Shown one piece after another: positions 47,401 through 60,079 of a stretch of DNA of 64,000 nt. The DNA is from Melastoma dodecandrum (taxonomy: Eukaryota > Streptophyta > Magnoliopsida > Myrtales > Melastomataceae), in NCBI GenBank assembly GCA_029817715.1, contig JARUPY010000544.1:33504-97503 (forward strand). The letters are read 5' to 3'. The position numbers and the translations under genes were made by a program. Every line of letters starts with the position of its first letter. Position 1 is the first letter of the stretch. The notes beneath the pieces are model-generated. The model was not told where the DNA came from. It ran no database searches and worked only from the letters and a program-made list of their open reading frames with translations.

Positions 47401-48087
47401 TTCACCAAATAACTGATCGATAATGGCTGCATTACGACTTATCGGGTTTGGCACAATCGATTCCACTTGTGGAGCCCGAGGTACTGGAAAGCCGGCAGTT
47501 GTAGGGGCGGCAGGAAAATAGGGAGATGGTCTAAGTGGCACTGATTGATAGGGATTTGACCCTGGTGCGGACGGTTGAGGGTAGTATAGTGGGAGATCTG
47601 GTGGTGTTGTGGTTGACAAAAAAGGCGGTCCACGAATGTGTGGGTTATGGAAGGGTGCTATACTTGCGGAGATAGCGGATCCAGGGACAACATGGTTATG
47701 GGGGGATGGAAGGCTTGATGAAGCGATTAGGCCTGGTTGAATATGTGGGAAGTAAGGTGGCACTGTAGATGTGGTAGATCCAGGCATGATAGGAGGAAGA
47801 TGGGGGTTTTGGGTAATAAAAGGAGCAGGTATGTCTGCAGTCTGTCGCTGGAGCAGCTCGGTCATCATCGTCTTCAGAGATGACAACTCTGCGGTGAGCG
47901 ATTCGACTTTGTCTCCCAGGGAATTATCGTTGGCGCTTTGGGCCGCCTCAGACGTGTTGATGTTGAGTGGTGATACCACTGGTAAAGCAGTTGATGATTC
48001 TTGGATGGAGCGGGTTCTCGGCCGTTTTCTTTTCGGATCAATCTTTGCCGTTTGGTACCTTGGTCGATAAAAGAGTTGAATCAACAT
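44410..48087 (-). pseudogene. gag-pro: Ogre gag-protease, one in-frame stop
   Basis: The ATG at 48087 opens a Pro-rich N-terminus with a coiled-coil segment and then the gag core (LHWYYTKDVSQYATFREL near 46950-47050). A TAG at 46834-46836 lies in frame; CAG (Gln) would fit. The frame then continues 800 codons with a CQYHSGALGHDTKDC knuckle (near 46350), an RGRG-rich stretch (near 45790-45850), the protease LIDGGSGVNIIPL (near 45150), and a G-patch-like GYQPRQGLGAQGQG (near 44680) before the intron donor. No frameshift is visible. Confidence 0.9.
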
Positions 48088-48367
48088 CGAGCAATGTGAT
48101 ACTTTGGATGCATGATATGTAATGATGCATGATCATGTCTAATGCAAGGATTGGATTGTAATTACAATGAATACAATCCAAGAGAGGGAAAACAAGTCAG
48201 CAAAACGACGTTTAAGCTGAAGTTTATTATAAAGACTATTAAAAAGTTTTACGAATAAAAGATGAAATGGGATTTCAAGCCCGTTATGATAGAGTCGATC
48301 TTCAAATGCGATCCCAAGGAGTAACGCGCTTCTTTTGGAAACGGGCTGACTGGACGTCGATGTCCTT
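48088..48367 (-). other. ORF1-gag spacer in the Ogre element
   Basis: About 280 bases between the ORF1 stop and the gag ATG, without a recognisable feature. Confidence 0.5.
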
Positions 48368-49475
48368 CTAATGTTTTGGGGGAAGGTCGAACTCTTTCTC
48401 TGTGAGAGTCATCCACACGCGTGCGAAGTGTGTTGTTGCTCGCCGAATTACGCCCCTTGGTGGTGGGTTATCCAGATCGATCGGATCAAATGGTTTAGTT
48501 GGTGCTGCTCTGATCCGCGGAATTCCTCCGAACTGGTGCATGACCCGTGCCGGACAGTAGTAAGACGTCCCAGTGATCCCGACGATCGGGATGTAATCCC
48601 CATCAAGGAAACTTATGATGGCCCAGTCTACGTCGAAGCATTTGGCCATCTGGTAGAAGTCTTCCAGCTCCAGAGAGCGGAAGAGAGCTCGGACACCAGC
48701 AAAGGTACGAGTCGGAAGCCGAGCGCGCTCTGATATGCGGTTGAGCAAATCTGGAAATTGTTCCCGTCTGAATGATTCTCCAATGATGCCGATGTGGATA
48801 TAGAACCAAGCCTAGAGCAATGTCGGGCTGAATGTAAACTTGTGATTTTCCACACCCTCTCTAGCTCGGCGCGCAATCCGGGGAGGCTGTAATTTGTTTC
48901 GCCGACCAGGTTGGGAAGAAAATGCCTTCCTTCGATGGTTGCTTTTGTCAGGTAGACTGTTCTCTTGTTGAGCAATACCTCACTCTATGGGTAGAGTATC
49001 GTCCCTGTGAACAAGAGGATAAATGCCCTCGCTGATCCTTGACCGTCTCCCATGCGTGGCTCATACGGCGTGTTGCGTAACTCGAAGAGCCTGTTGACGT
49101 TGATATGTCCTTCCGCGATAAACAATTGGGTGCAACTGCTGGTGAGATTTGAAGAAGGCGAGCTCCGTAGTTCCTTGGTTTGTCGTCATAGGGCAGGGGA
49201 AGGATTCCCGAGGGAGGAGGTAGTGCAGATAGATCCCAATATTCTTCGTAAGTCGGTGTCAGTTCCAAAGTGCCAAATCTGAAGGTATAACTCTCAGGAT
49301 CCGAGCAAGCGACGAAATGCTGAAGCAGGAACCAGTCGACTTCCACGCGGATGAGGTGAAAGAGACCTCCAAGCTTTTGTTGCACGAACTCCCTTTCTGA
49401 AGGCCTGAGCACATCGAGCCACCGTCGCAGCAAATCCGTAGACGGAACCCCCTTGCGTAGCGCTATTGACTCCAT
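48368..49475 (-). pseudogene. Ogre ORF1 (extra ORF upstream of gag), frameshifted
   Basis: It starts MESIALRKGVPSTDLLRRW at 49475 and contains FRFGTLELTPTYEEYW. The reading passes through at least three frames: the first is right to about 49200, a second carries LLNKRTVYLTKATIEGRHF (near 48975-48850), and a third carries ARVMHQFGGIPRIRAAP (48748-48368). Two or more indels therefore separate one original protein of roughly 350 residues. The same kind of ORF precedes gag in other Ogre elements. Its function is not known. Confidence 0.75.
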
Positions 49476-50153
49476 GAGATCAACCTACAAGCTTGGACGT
49501 CATTCAATTGTAACGACAATCCAATCCAAATCCTAATATGAGGTGTATTTGCAGACGAGTTTTTTTTATATTTGAAGAGTGATGACATTGAACAAATATG
49601 TTAATGCATCGACTATTGATCAATAGACACTCATGCAGAATGAATGTGAATGAATGTAGAAACGTAAACAGGGAAGATAGGGAAGGGAGAAAAGGAATCG
49701 AGGAAACCCCCCGCAACCAACCCAACCCGCTGCAAAATGAACAAGGTTAGTTCTTACATATATCACATACAAAACATACCTGAGACCTGTCCATGCACAG
49801 GTAACAGTCACTTAGTAACAAACAAATGCATATGCAGCGTCCGGTACCTGTAGTGGACGAACAATACTAGACTCTCGGATGAAGGCTTCTAAACCTCCCT
49901 CGGACTGAGGGAGGCGGGGACCCGGCCAAAAACCATACTGCAAATAGCAGCAGGCTGAGCCTCTCGGTGACCCCCCTAAAAATCCTAGCCCCGGGTTCGG
50001 GCACACCTAGACATGCCTAGGAAAGCGATAAACAAACACAACCATGAGGGCAAACAAAGGGCATCGAGCCAAGCAATTACATACGCAAACAAGAACTCCT
50101 CTCCGCATGTGGATTTAAAATGTAAGAGTGTTCGAAAGGAATCCACATGCAGA
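49476..50153 (-). other. Ogre 5' leader
   Basis: About 680 bases between the primer site and ORF1, matching 35942-36619. Non-coding, with minor frames only. Confidence 0.6.
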
Positions 50154-50172
50154 GTCCCCAGCGGAGTCTCCA
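50154..50172 (-). other. Ogre primer-binding site (right, one mutation)
   Basis: Minus-strand TGGAGACTCCGCTGGGGAC differs from the left-hand site by one base. It lies seven bases inside the 5' LTR. Confidence 0.7.
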
Positions 50173-50179
50173 TCCCGGA

Positions 50180-52426
50180 TGTATGCGCGCCTTCCGGCTT
50201 AGCACGCGCGCGATAGTTCGGACGACCCGAGGATCCCGGCCCGCTCCCCTAGAGTCTTCCGGTCGGCGTCGCGACTTGAGCGTCGAACGCTGCGGAAAAG
50301 GCCGAGGGGGTCCCTCCTTCGATTCCTGATCGGGTCTGCCCAGACTTTTCGCCGATCGTCTCCATGCTCTTTAAGAGGCGACGGGCGAAAAGGAGCGCAT
50401 GGCCCGAGGAGGAAGCTTCAGGAGGTTCCAAGAGCGGCTCGCGTCGCCGTCACCTATCCAAAATGACTTCGTAAAAAAGGAGTTTTTTAAATTATACAAA
50501 GTCGCCACCGACTTAGTTTTTAAAAGCTTGGTTTAAGTCGGAAAACTAGAGTAGATTCGGGGATTCCTAATAACTAACGGGCGTTGGACCCGAAAAATGA
50601 CGTTTGCTCCAAAAGTTTGCTTTTGTTTAACGGGCGTTGGACCCGATCCGGGTATGACTCCGGACTCATGTCATTGTTTTACGGGCGCTGGACCCGATTC
50701 AGGCGTTGGACCCGAACTCATGTGTATTTGTTTAATAGTCACATGCGACAAAAATCCTAAGGGGGCCTAACAGCATGCACCACAACACTCACAAATAATA
50801 ATTTAGATAAAAGAGAGCGGGGAAGGGTGGTGACTGCGGGCCTATGCAATTGGGCCCGCAGCCCGTTACATGTGTAAATGAGTAATTCGGGGAGGCCTGC
50901 ACCTCCCCTTTGTACCTTCGGTTTGTCGGTTGGGGCCGTCTAGAGCGTTCCCACTTCGGTCCACCGTGCATAATCTTGTAGTTGAAAAAAAAAACGGAAG
51001 CGAACGATGTGAGGTGTTTGAGCCCGCCGACCTTCAATATGTCCCAAACGTCACTCGGATTGACGAGATTGTATTTTCACATGCGAAAACATCAAGATAG
51101 GAAAATGATTAGTAAATAGTAATATATACATGATAAACGCGATGATCATGGTCTTAGAAACATATCAATGACATCAAGCAAGTTCAAGACATGATGGAAA
51201 ATCATGCGTAATTGAATGATTCTCAACCGCGGCAGCTTTAGTGCCTTTCAAAAAAACATGCATAACTTTCTGCTCAATTCATGAAAATGTGCATATTTAT
51301 ACTTGGAAGAAAGCTCTTCGAGTCATAATCTAATGTGCAAGTTTCAAGTCAATCTAAGGTCTGTAACGAAAGTTATGAACGAAAGAGTGAGATCTCCACA
51401 TGCAGATCCGAGCTCCGACAGTTTTGCTCCCTTTCAGAAAAACGTGTATAACTTTTAGCTTAGTTCACGAAAATAAGCTTACTTATACTCAGAAAAAAAG
51501 CTCTTGAAGTCAGGCGTCTAATGGCGCAAGTTTTAGGTCAATACGATTTCCAAAAAAGAAAGTTATGAGTAAAAGAGTGGACTGTCGACATGTATATCCG
51601 AGCCTATAAGTCTTCGGATTCTTCGAAAACACTCCATTCATATGTAAATGCCATGTCATTTTAAGACCACTAAAAATTTGTACATGAAACATCATATATA
51701 GCTAGTGTGACATGTCTAGAGTATATTTGAAGTTCGACGTATGGCGAAAATGCGAACGGTCATGTCCAAACATGTGAAACTCGGTCGTTTGTAACCAGTA
51801 CAATATTTCATTCGAAAATCCTTGGTTAGGAACTCAAATTTAGCTTGGTTGGTGTCCTTAGAACCGTATTTAAGTTACGAATCAAATGCAAGTCGCGCGA
51901 TTCCGATAAGTACACAAAAAGATATATAGCAAAAATCGAAGGCTGCGCAGACAGATCCGAAACATGTTTGGACTTACCGAGCTATTTTGGCTCGATGGGA
52001 AGGCTGCAATACATCCCAACATGCCAGGAAATACGAAGGGGAGGGGATGTGAGAATCTTGGCCAGCTTGTGCGACCACAGAATGTCTCCGGGAGTTGGTT
52101 CTTGGTTGTCTAATCCTTGCGGCTTGGTCGAGAGGCTCGTCGGGAGGAAAGTGGAAGTTCCAAGAACACTTAGAGGGGGGGAGCTTTTTTTTTGTACGTC
52201 CGTCTCTCCCTTTTTTTTGTGTGTGTGTGTATCTCTTCTATATAACATTTGAAAGTCATAAAATTTTGCAAGTTGAAACGTCTGAAGGGTGGGAGCGTTT
52301 CCATCTATCCCTGCGTCTTCTGTAACGTGTGTATGTGCTCCCGTTTAGGAAGTAAATTCTATTTAATGCAATTAAGGGAATCAAATGAAATATTTCTGAA
52401 TAGGAAAGGATATTTGAGGTATTACA
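50180..52426 (-). mobile_element. Ogre LTR, right (5' LTR)
   Basis: 2247 bases, near-identical to 36646-38904 with scattered substitutions and small indels. A minus-strand TATATAA at 52239-52245 is followed by a CA-rich microsatellite. The outer end, TGTAATACC at 52426, abuts CTTGT of block D2. Confidence 0.88.
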
Positions 52427-52625
52427 CTTGTTTTGGTCAAATCTGACTGGCCAAAGCACGATTAACGGGATGTTTCAGGAGCTAATCCTTACGTGTTGTA
52501 TATACATGTATATCCTTTTGAGGACTATATCGCTGTAATGGACTTTATTTTCAAGAAAAGCCTTATTGTTCTAATTGTATCCATAAACTTGGGAACCTCC
52601 TCTTTAATATTTCTTTGTGAGTCTC
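52427..52625 (-). other. 3' untranslated sequence of D2 pol remnant
   Basis: Short stretch between the Ogre 5' LTR and the D2 integrase stop. Its first ~60 bases match 29606-29665 in D1. Confidence 0.5.
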
Positions 52626-55600
52626 CTAAATGGTCAGTTTGTAAGACTTCAGATATTTTCCATTAATCTTTAATTCGTGGGAACGCCCTTCAAGGTTGGC
52701 TAAATGATATACATTCTTAGGGAACACATCGCTAACTCTAAACAGACCTTCCCAGTTAGGTGACGATTTCTCAAAGTAATAATCACGAGTGCCTATTGGG
52801 AGAATCATTGTCCACACTAATTCTTCTTCCTTGAAGCCTTTAGAATGAACCTTTTTATTGTAATGTCTCATCATTCGCTTCTTTTGAACTTCCATCTTAT
52901 TCGTTGCTTTCGTGCGAACGTTCTGGAGATGTTTATTGTCTCGAAGTAATTTCTCTTCTCGACCTGCAACCTGATTCGCTTGGTTAACCGGAAAGACTTA
53001 TACTTTACATCGATAGGAACAATGGCTTCTTGCCCATGCACCAAGTTATAAGGTGCTTCACCAGTACTATCCCTTTTATTGACTCTTAGGCCCCATAGCG
53101 TCTCGAGGAGTATTTCATGCCACCCCCTAGGGTTACTTTCGATCATTTTCTGGATTACGTTCGTAATAAGTTTGTTAGAAGATTCCGCTTGTCTATTAGA
53201 TTGTGGATAATATGGTGAGGAATTATTATTGATGAAGCTGAACTCTCTCGAGAACTCCTGCATATGTTCCCCGTTGAATGCAGTCTCATTATCCACTACT
53301 ATATTATGCGGGAGCCCAAAACGGAAAATGATATTCGTCTTAATAAACTCGATAATCTTCTTTTGGTCACTGGTAAGCTTTGGCTTCTACCTACTTGGTA
53401 AAGTAATATGTTGCCATCAATATATAGGCGTCTCCTTTACTCGAGTGAGGCCTAATTTCTCCGATTATGTCTAGAGCCCAAGAATTAAATGGCCAACGCT
53501 GTGTGACAGGATTTAATTCCATTGTCGGAGCTCGAGTTAGAGGTTCAAACTTTTGGCATTTTCTATAGCCTTTAGCCATCTCGATGTAATTTTTCTTCAT
53601 GGATGGTCAATAGTATCCATATCTTTGAATCATTCAGTACATTTTAACCCCTAATTGATGGGTTCCACATAGACCTTCGTGGGTCTCCAGCATAATTGGT
53701 GTGCCTCATTGAGGTCAACACACCTAGTAGCACTCTGTCCTTGGTTTTTTATACAAGAGACTATTTAGGAGTACGTACTGTCTAGCTGCTAGTTTAACCT
53801 TTCTCTCGACTTGTAAATTTGGATTTCCTACGAATTCAATATAAGGTATTCGTCAATCTTCATCTACTTTCATGACGTCTACCTTATAATTAGAGGTAGA
53901 GTTACCCTCTTTTTCTTCTATTATAGCTGAATCGGTCTCGGGGATTACCCCACCTATTTCTCTTTGTAATGCATCATTCGATTTGTACCCTGACGCTAGT
54001 TGGGCTAACGAATTAGCTATTGCATTATCTTCTCAAGCTATATGCTTTTGACTAACTTGTTGGAAATTTTTAATTAGCTGCTGAGTCAGAGCTAGGTACT
54101 TCTTTAACTCTTGAGTATGACAGAAGCTCAAACCATTTACCCGGTTCATTACCAACTGTGAATCTCCTTTGACTAACACAACTTTTGCCCCCTCTCGAAT
54201 AAAGTTTGTAACACAACAATGAGTGCGTAATACTCTGTCGCGTTGTTAGTTACATGCTCAGCCAATCTAAAAGCGAACTTGACCTCAAGACCTGCTGGTG
54301 ATTTTATCACGATTCCTATTCCAGCTCTAGACCTTGTTAACGATGCATCAAACCAGGCTTCCCAAAGTTCTTGTACTTCTTCCTCCAGGTCTATTGAGGC
54401 TTCACTCAAGTACAGCTAAGAAATCAACAAGAACTTGTTCTTTAACGGCCTTTTGGGGTTTGAACTTTAAGTCATATGTTGAGAGCATCAAACTGCACTT
54501 TCTAATTCTTCCAATAAGCAATGAACTCTCAAAGAATGTGTTCAGAACTTGTGCTCTTGACACCACATGACTTCACTACTCCCTATGTACTGTCTTAACT
54601 TTGTCACCACATAGTATACCGAGAGGCAAAGTTTTTCTAAAGCTGTATACCTCGTCTCAGCAAGATTCAGAAGTCGAGATAAATAAAACACGGCTCTTTC
54701 TCTCTTTTGTTCATCTTCTTGCGCAAGATGCATCTATTTTGGTGGCAATCTCGGCTACATACAAAATAAAAGGTTTCCCGGGCTGAGGGGAGGTTAGAAC
54801 CGAAGGCTTCATCAAATAGCTTTTGATATTATCGAACACTCGTTGCAATTCTTGTATTGCTTTGATTTTCCCCGTATCGATTTGAATCCCTTTCTGGTGT
54901 ACCAAAAATCCAAGGAATTGTCCAGCTTGTACTACGAACGCACATTTCAAATGATTCAACTTCAAATGATGTTTTCGCATCTGGAGGAACGCCGCTCGAA
55001 GGTCTTCAACGTGTTGATCATTTCTTCTCGACTTCACCACTGTGTTGTCGATGTAGACCTCCACAGTCGTCTTTCCAATTAATGGATCGAAGATAGCGTT
55101 CACAGCCCTCTGACACGTTGCTCTAGCATTCTTTAATCCGAACGGAATTACAACCCACTCGAATATGCCAATTGGATATCGGAAGGCTGTTTTGTGAACA
55201 TCATCTTTTGCAATGAAGATTTGGTTATATCCCAAATAGCCATCCTTGAACGACATAATGACATTCCCTGCCATTTTGTCGATTAACTCATCAGCTATTG
55301 GCATAGGATACTCATTTTTGGGAGTTGCTTTGTTCAGATCTCGAAAGTTTATGCACACCTGGATTTTACCAGTTATCTTTACTACGGGAACAATACTCGA
55401 GATCCATTCGGTGTATCTAGATGTTTTGATATAGCCAACATGAAAAAGTTTTCTTACTTCTTCATATACAAGACTACTTACTTCACCAACAATCCTTCTT
55501 GGAGCCTGTTGGATAGGTCTGAAGTTTTCTTGAATTGGGAGTTTATGTTCTACCAAATTCCTATCAAGTCCTGGCAATTCTGTATAATCCCAGGCGAAAC

Positions 55601-56920
55601 AATCTCGAAACTCTTACAACAGTTCTTTTAGAGTTGCTCCTATCTCATTGTAAAAAATTGCACTCATGTAAGTGTGTCGAGGATTTTCATTGGAACTAAG
55701 ATTAATACTGATAAATGGATTTGAGGACGAAAACAATGTTTCTCGACTATAGCCGTCGAGTTGAAGGGAAAAAGCACTAGAGATGGCCTAGAATTGAAAA
55801 GGATCAGAATGAATAAAGGAATGTTTCTCGACAATGGCGCGACGCAACGCACTTTTTCAGGATCAAAATGAAAAAAGGAATGTGCTTCTTGGTGCACAGG
55901 GACCAGATCTTCCATTTCCTCAATCTTCATATGTCCCTTCGCGCAGGAGTCTATTGGGCCCCAAATCAGCGTTGTCACCTTGCTCTTGAGCAGGCTGCAC
56001 ATTGTCGCCTTGCTCTCGAGCAGCTTGTCCAGTGCGGTACTCAACGTCTGTGAACTCTACGTCCCCAACTCTAATTCCAGCTTGAGTCAAAATGATCTCT
56101 CCTTCTAGCATTGCTCGAGGCCTTTCACCAAGCCAAGTGATGGGTATCCCTTCTTCAGGCACAAGCATACCTAGATAGTTCATGAGTTCCTCATCATCCG
56201 AACCCTCTACGGTGAAGCTGAACACCGAGATGATGCCTCTTTCTTGAGGAGCGCTATCATCTTCATCACTCCCCCATTCGCTCGGGACTATGGGCGGCTC
56301 GATCCTTGCAGTTTCAGTCTGGTGAGTTACAACATTCTCGACCTCTGAATTCAACGACCTATCCTCCTGTTCGCCTTCCTTCTCTTGTTGTTTCTTCTCG
56401 GTCTGCAATGGAACATAGAGGCTTAGATTCACAAGAATAGTGATTTTTATCAGCTCGTTCAAGCTCTATCCCATCATCAGTGCATATCATCAACTCTTTA
56501 TGTAGGGTCGACGGTATGGCAGCGGCCTTATGTAGCCAGTCTCGACCCAGGAGTGCATTGAACGCCGATGCAATGTCTAACACAAAGAAAGTGGTTTCCA
56601 TCTTGTGTCTTCCGACTTGGAGATTTACTGAGAAAACTCCCATGCACTGTGACTTCTTCCCATTGAAGGCTGTAATTGACATCCTTGTGTCAATCAACTA
56701 CCGCCTTTCTTTATCCATCGACAAGAAAGTTTCGAAGGGAAGGATATTGATTGTGGCTCCATTATCTACCCATACTTTGCTCATCCTTACTCCATGGAAG
56801 TTCGCCGTGATGTACATAGAATGTATATGTTGTCTCATTCCGGGAGTAGGTTTCTCGAACCATTGAAGCGGTGATCCTTTTAGAAACCTTACGCTAGATT
56901 TAGGAATTTTACGTAATTCA
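52626..56920 (-). pseudogene. pol: Tat-type Ty3-gypsy pol remnant (block D2)
   Basis: Second copy of the D pol, with integrase retained. Minus-strand order: protease (VDNGATINILPF near 56770), reverse transcriptase (55577-54720, INFRDLNKATPKNEYP, active site YIDN instead of YVDD), RNase H, archaeal-type RNase H (54409-54170), integrase core (LDIIGEIRP near 53480, VDNETAFNG near 53295, Glu in RQAESSNK near 53180) and C-terminal domain (LVWTMILPIGT, SPNWEGLF, 52895-52626). Many frameshifts and stops. Inactive, and about 1.5 kb longer than D1. Confidence 0.87.
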
Positions 56921-56964
56921 CCGTTAGTAAGCGTAACCTTTTTACCTTGTCATAACCCAATTTT

Positions 56965-57175
56965 TTTTCTTTTCTACATAAATCACAAAAAAAATAATAG
57001 AAAAAACTGAAAATCTTCAGAAAAACACTAAAAAAATTGAAAATCATCAAAAAAACACTAAAAAAATTGAAAATCATCGAAAATCAATAAAAATCATGTA
57101 AAATCAATAAAAATAATCTAAAATCACTAAAAAAACCCACAAAAAACGTAAAAAATCTAATTAAAAATAACAATT
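56965..57175. repeat. AT-rich minisatellite (D2)
   Basis: Copy of 32636-32850 with small indels. Confidence 0.7.
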
Positions 57176-57193
57176 AAACCACTACTTATTCCC

Positions 57194-57201
57194 TATAAAT
57201 A
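57194..57201 (+). promoter_or_regulatory. Plus-strand TATA box (D2)
   Basis: TATAAATA, the duplicate of 32873-32880, with the same A-rich leader-like sequence downstream and no gene visible to about 57600. Confidence 0.4.
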
Positions 57202-57606
57202 GCTAGACCCGGGGAAGCACACAAGACTCAGATACATACACGAGAGAAGAGAAAAAAAAAACAACAAAAGGCTTCCCCGTCAAAGGTAGTGTTCTTTTCT
57301 CGGTATTCTCGGTAGAAATTGCATCAGGGCATATCCCAGCCGACCGAGCCCCCCTTCATCCATCGACACGACCCCAACTCGTCCTCCCTGGAATATAGAC
57401 GCTCAACGACTCCATCCGCGACTTGTGCTACCCGAAAATCCGGTACACTCTTTCCTTTCACTCTATTTTAATTTTTTTCATGAATCCGTCTGCTTTTAAT
57501 TTCACTCAATTATATACACTGACAAAAGCTAGAGGGACAACCGATCAAATTAAGTCAAACGAGAAGTCGGAGGATGCGAGGAACCAACCGAAGAGGTTTT
57601 AGGCTA

Positions 57607-58341
57607 ACCAAGAAGAAGAACATACCACTTTGGATATCTCCTCGACTTTTTGTATGGCTACGTAGCTGTACTCAGATGTACAGTAGGAATCTACAAGACT
57701 TCGGATGGCTTCAGCCATCGTCATCCTGTCCAGAGGGCCTTCCATTGATTCGAACTGAAATTCCCCGAGGAAACAATTTTCAAAAATTAATGAAATCAGA
57801 AGATCTCATCACAAGTCAAGCAAGGGAATCCAACCTGAGCAAAGAACTGCACAACATCGTTGGGGATCAGGAATTGTTTATGAGCAGCGCGGATGATCAT
57901 GGCTGATCTTCTTACCTCGTACGCTTTTGAAGCCTGACCAAAGTAAATGTTCTTGCCACCAGAGAGCAAGCACAGCTGGTCGAACAGTTCGAACACCTCG
58001 TTGTTGGGCTGATGAATCGAGGCGATCTGTTCGTCCATCCCTTGACGAGCCACGGAGTGTCTGCATCACAAAGAGTGCCGAGGCACTACAATAAAACGTC
58101 GACTCAGTGAGGACTAAAACCAGGCGAGATCTTACGAGCTAGAACTGTCAACTCGACTTAACCTGTCCAGACTGCTGGTGGGTTCTTCAAGGAAGAGCAA
58201 CCGCGACCTCATGAGGATCTCGACTGCAATGCTGACCCGTCTTTTCTCACCGCCGACGAAGACGACGACCACTACCTCCACGAGTTGACCCGAAAGATGG
58301 CTTACCACACCCTCCTGGAACTGGACGACGACAAGGGGCCA
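57607..58341 (-). pseudogene. ABCG half-transporter fragment with introns (D2)
   Basis: Duplicate of 33276-34010. Exons encode GEKRR-type signature/Walker B, SASALFVMQTLRGSSRDGRT, IASIHQPNNEVFELFD with LLSGGKNIYFGQAS, FFAQVGFPCL, and the TTAEAIRSLVDS linker. The 77-base intron is at 58162-58086. The two-base deletion after GRT is shared with D1, so the gene was already dead before the duplication. 58350-58700 upstream is not recognisable. Confidence 0.82.
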
Positions 58342-59021
58342 TTCTCCGTTTCAGGCGACTGTACCTTCCAAGGCCGCGACAAAAGAGCAGATCAGACGTG
58401 CAGACGGGTGGACCTGTTTTCCGTCCCGTCGCCTCAGTCAACTCCCCGGTCCCCCTCTGGCTTTTCTCGCTACGGCACGGTCCCGTCCTTGGCTGCCACT
58501 AAATCGCCCAGCGAGACCTCGAGCTCCGAACAAGACATTGCCTGGGACAACCCACCAGCACACGAACGTTTGGACAAAGAAACCTGGAGTAAGACCGGAC
58601 CTGTCCAGAACGAGATGTCCCCCGATTAAAATCCCAAGAATCACGACCACGAGCTCCGCCATAGTTTCAGCCGAGCAATTTCCAAGGACATGTGCGGGCC
58701 TTATTTCCTCCTAGAAAAGCCATCCAAATAAGCAGAACCCGCAAGCCGAAGCCCCCTGCCTCATCCAAACTAAATGGGTAATATTTAATTATTTTATTTT
58801 ATTTTATTTTTTTATTTTTTACTCCAATAATGTCATCTTTCTGTGGGTGAATTATGTAGTGTTACCGTAAGTGATTTTGATAAATTCAAAATACAAAGTG
58901 ACTGATACTTTATTTATTTTTAATCGGCAAACATGGTCAGAATTAATTGATTTTAAAGACTAGTATAATTCTTACATAATTATTTGTTAGCATGTCATGA
59001 TTCGGGTAAGTTGTGTTCAAC

Positions 59022-59862
59022 TTGTAATTATTTCTATCCTCGGAATTATAGATGAGTAATTTGGAATATTTTTTTGGAACGCTTTCAACAAGATGGTTAA
59101 TCAATTATTAAATTATTATTCTCCATGCTCCAATACTCCATTATTTCTTCGAACAGTTTACTTCGACGTTACGATTTATGTATAGGTATCTCGGGGCGTG
59201 CCTTGCGGACAACCAAGGCACGCACCCCACTCAACGCATTCAAGATAACGAAATATTCGAGGGTTTATTTTTGGATTTCTTGAAGATCAAGACTTTCTGA
59301 AGATGGCTTCGCACTCACCAACGTTACGACATCAGCGGCTCGCTAGGTTCGCCGTAAACCTATTCTAAAAACGGCACTGTGAGGTACAAACACTAACGGG
59401 GGCGTTCTATATAGAGCGAGCAATAGTACAACACCCGGTTCTCCATTGAATTTATGTTTTTGGCTTAGAAACTGTTAAGGGCATTAATAAATCTATGATT
59501 GTTTGTATTTTTGCCCCAAAATCAACTTTCAGGAAATATTCTTCTAAAAAATGATTCACGTAGACATTTTAAGCATTAATGAGCTCGAGAACATTTTTTT
59601 ATATGTCAAACAATGCTTCTTCTAAAACCAAGCTCAAATAAATCGGACATCGAAGACACACGATAAAAGCATCCCTTTTCTTTGTGATGCATGCGATTTA
59701 GTAATCCCTAATTCCCGAACCTTAATGAATCTCTATAGTTTTTCTAACTTGAACTTAAAATAAGTTAGTGGCGACTCCGACACGTTTTCAAAATCCGAAG
59801 CTTTATCGTCAAGGGAGCATATACATTTTAAATGGAATCGGAAACGGGATCCACCCGCGACA
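59022..59862 (+). mobile_element. LARD copy 3: 3' LTR, left end missing
   Basis: Matches about 1587-2430 and ends CCGCGACA followed by the same TACCTTCTGC neighbour as copy 1. It abuts block D2 directly at 59021, so the element interior is gone. Confidence 0.72.
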
Positions 59863-60079
59863 TACCTTCTGCAGATAGGGAACTCGACCGCATTTCAGGA
59901 GGTCACCATATGACCTTCGTCCTCTTGATGTCCCTCGGGGGCCTCTTCTTGTAGAGGTGTGTAGTCTACGTAATCATCGTAGGTGGTGTCCTCTTCTTCT
60001 TCATCCTCCGTTTGTGGCGCTCCTTCTCGAGGTTCATCTGCTTCTTTTGGTAAAACACTTTTGCTTTTCTTAGCCTCTG

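Larger units (their letters stand above)
36646..52426 (-). mobile_element. Ogre-like (Tat lineage) Ty3-gypsy element, 15.8 kb
   Basis: Minus-strand order: 5' LTR 52426-50180, primer site 50172-50154, leader, ORF1 49475-48368, gag-pro 48087-44410, intron 44409-44092, pol 44091-40689, 3' untranslated region and polypurine tract, 3' LTR 38904-36646. The extra ORF1, two RNase H domains, the intron between protease and reverse transcriptase, and the large size all identify the Ogre type of the Tat lineage. It is inserted in block D at a CTTGT site, whose empty form is at 29606-29610. Confidence 0.9.
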
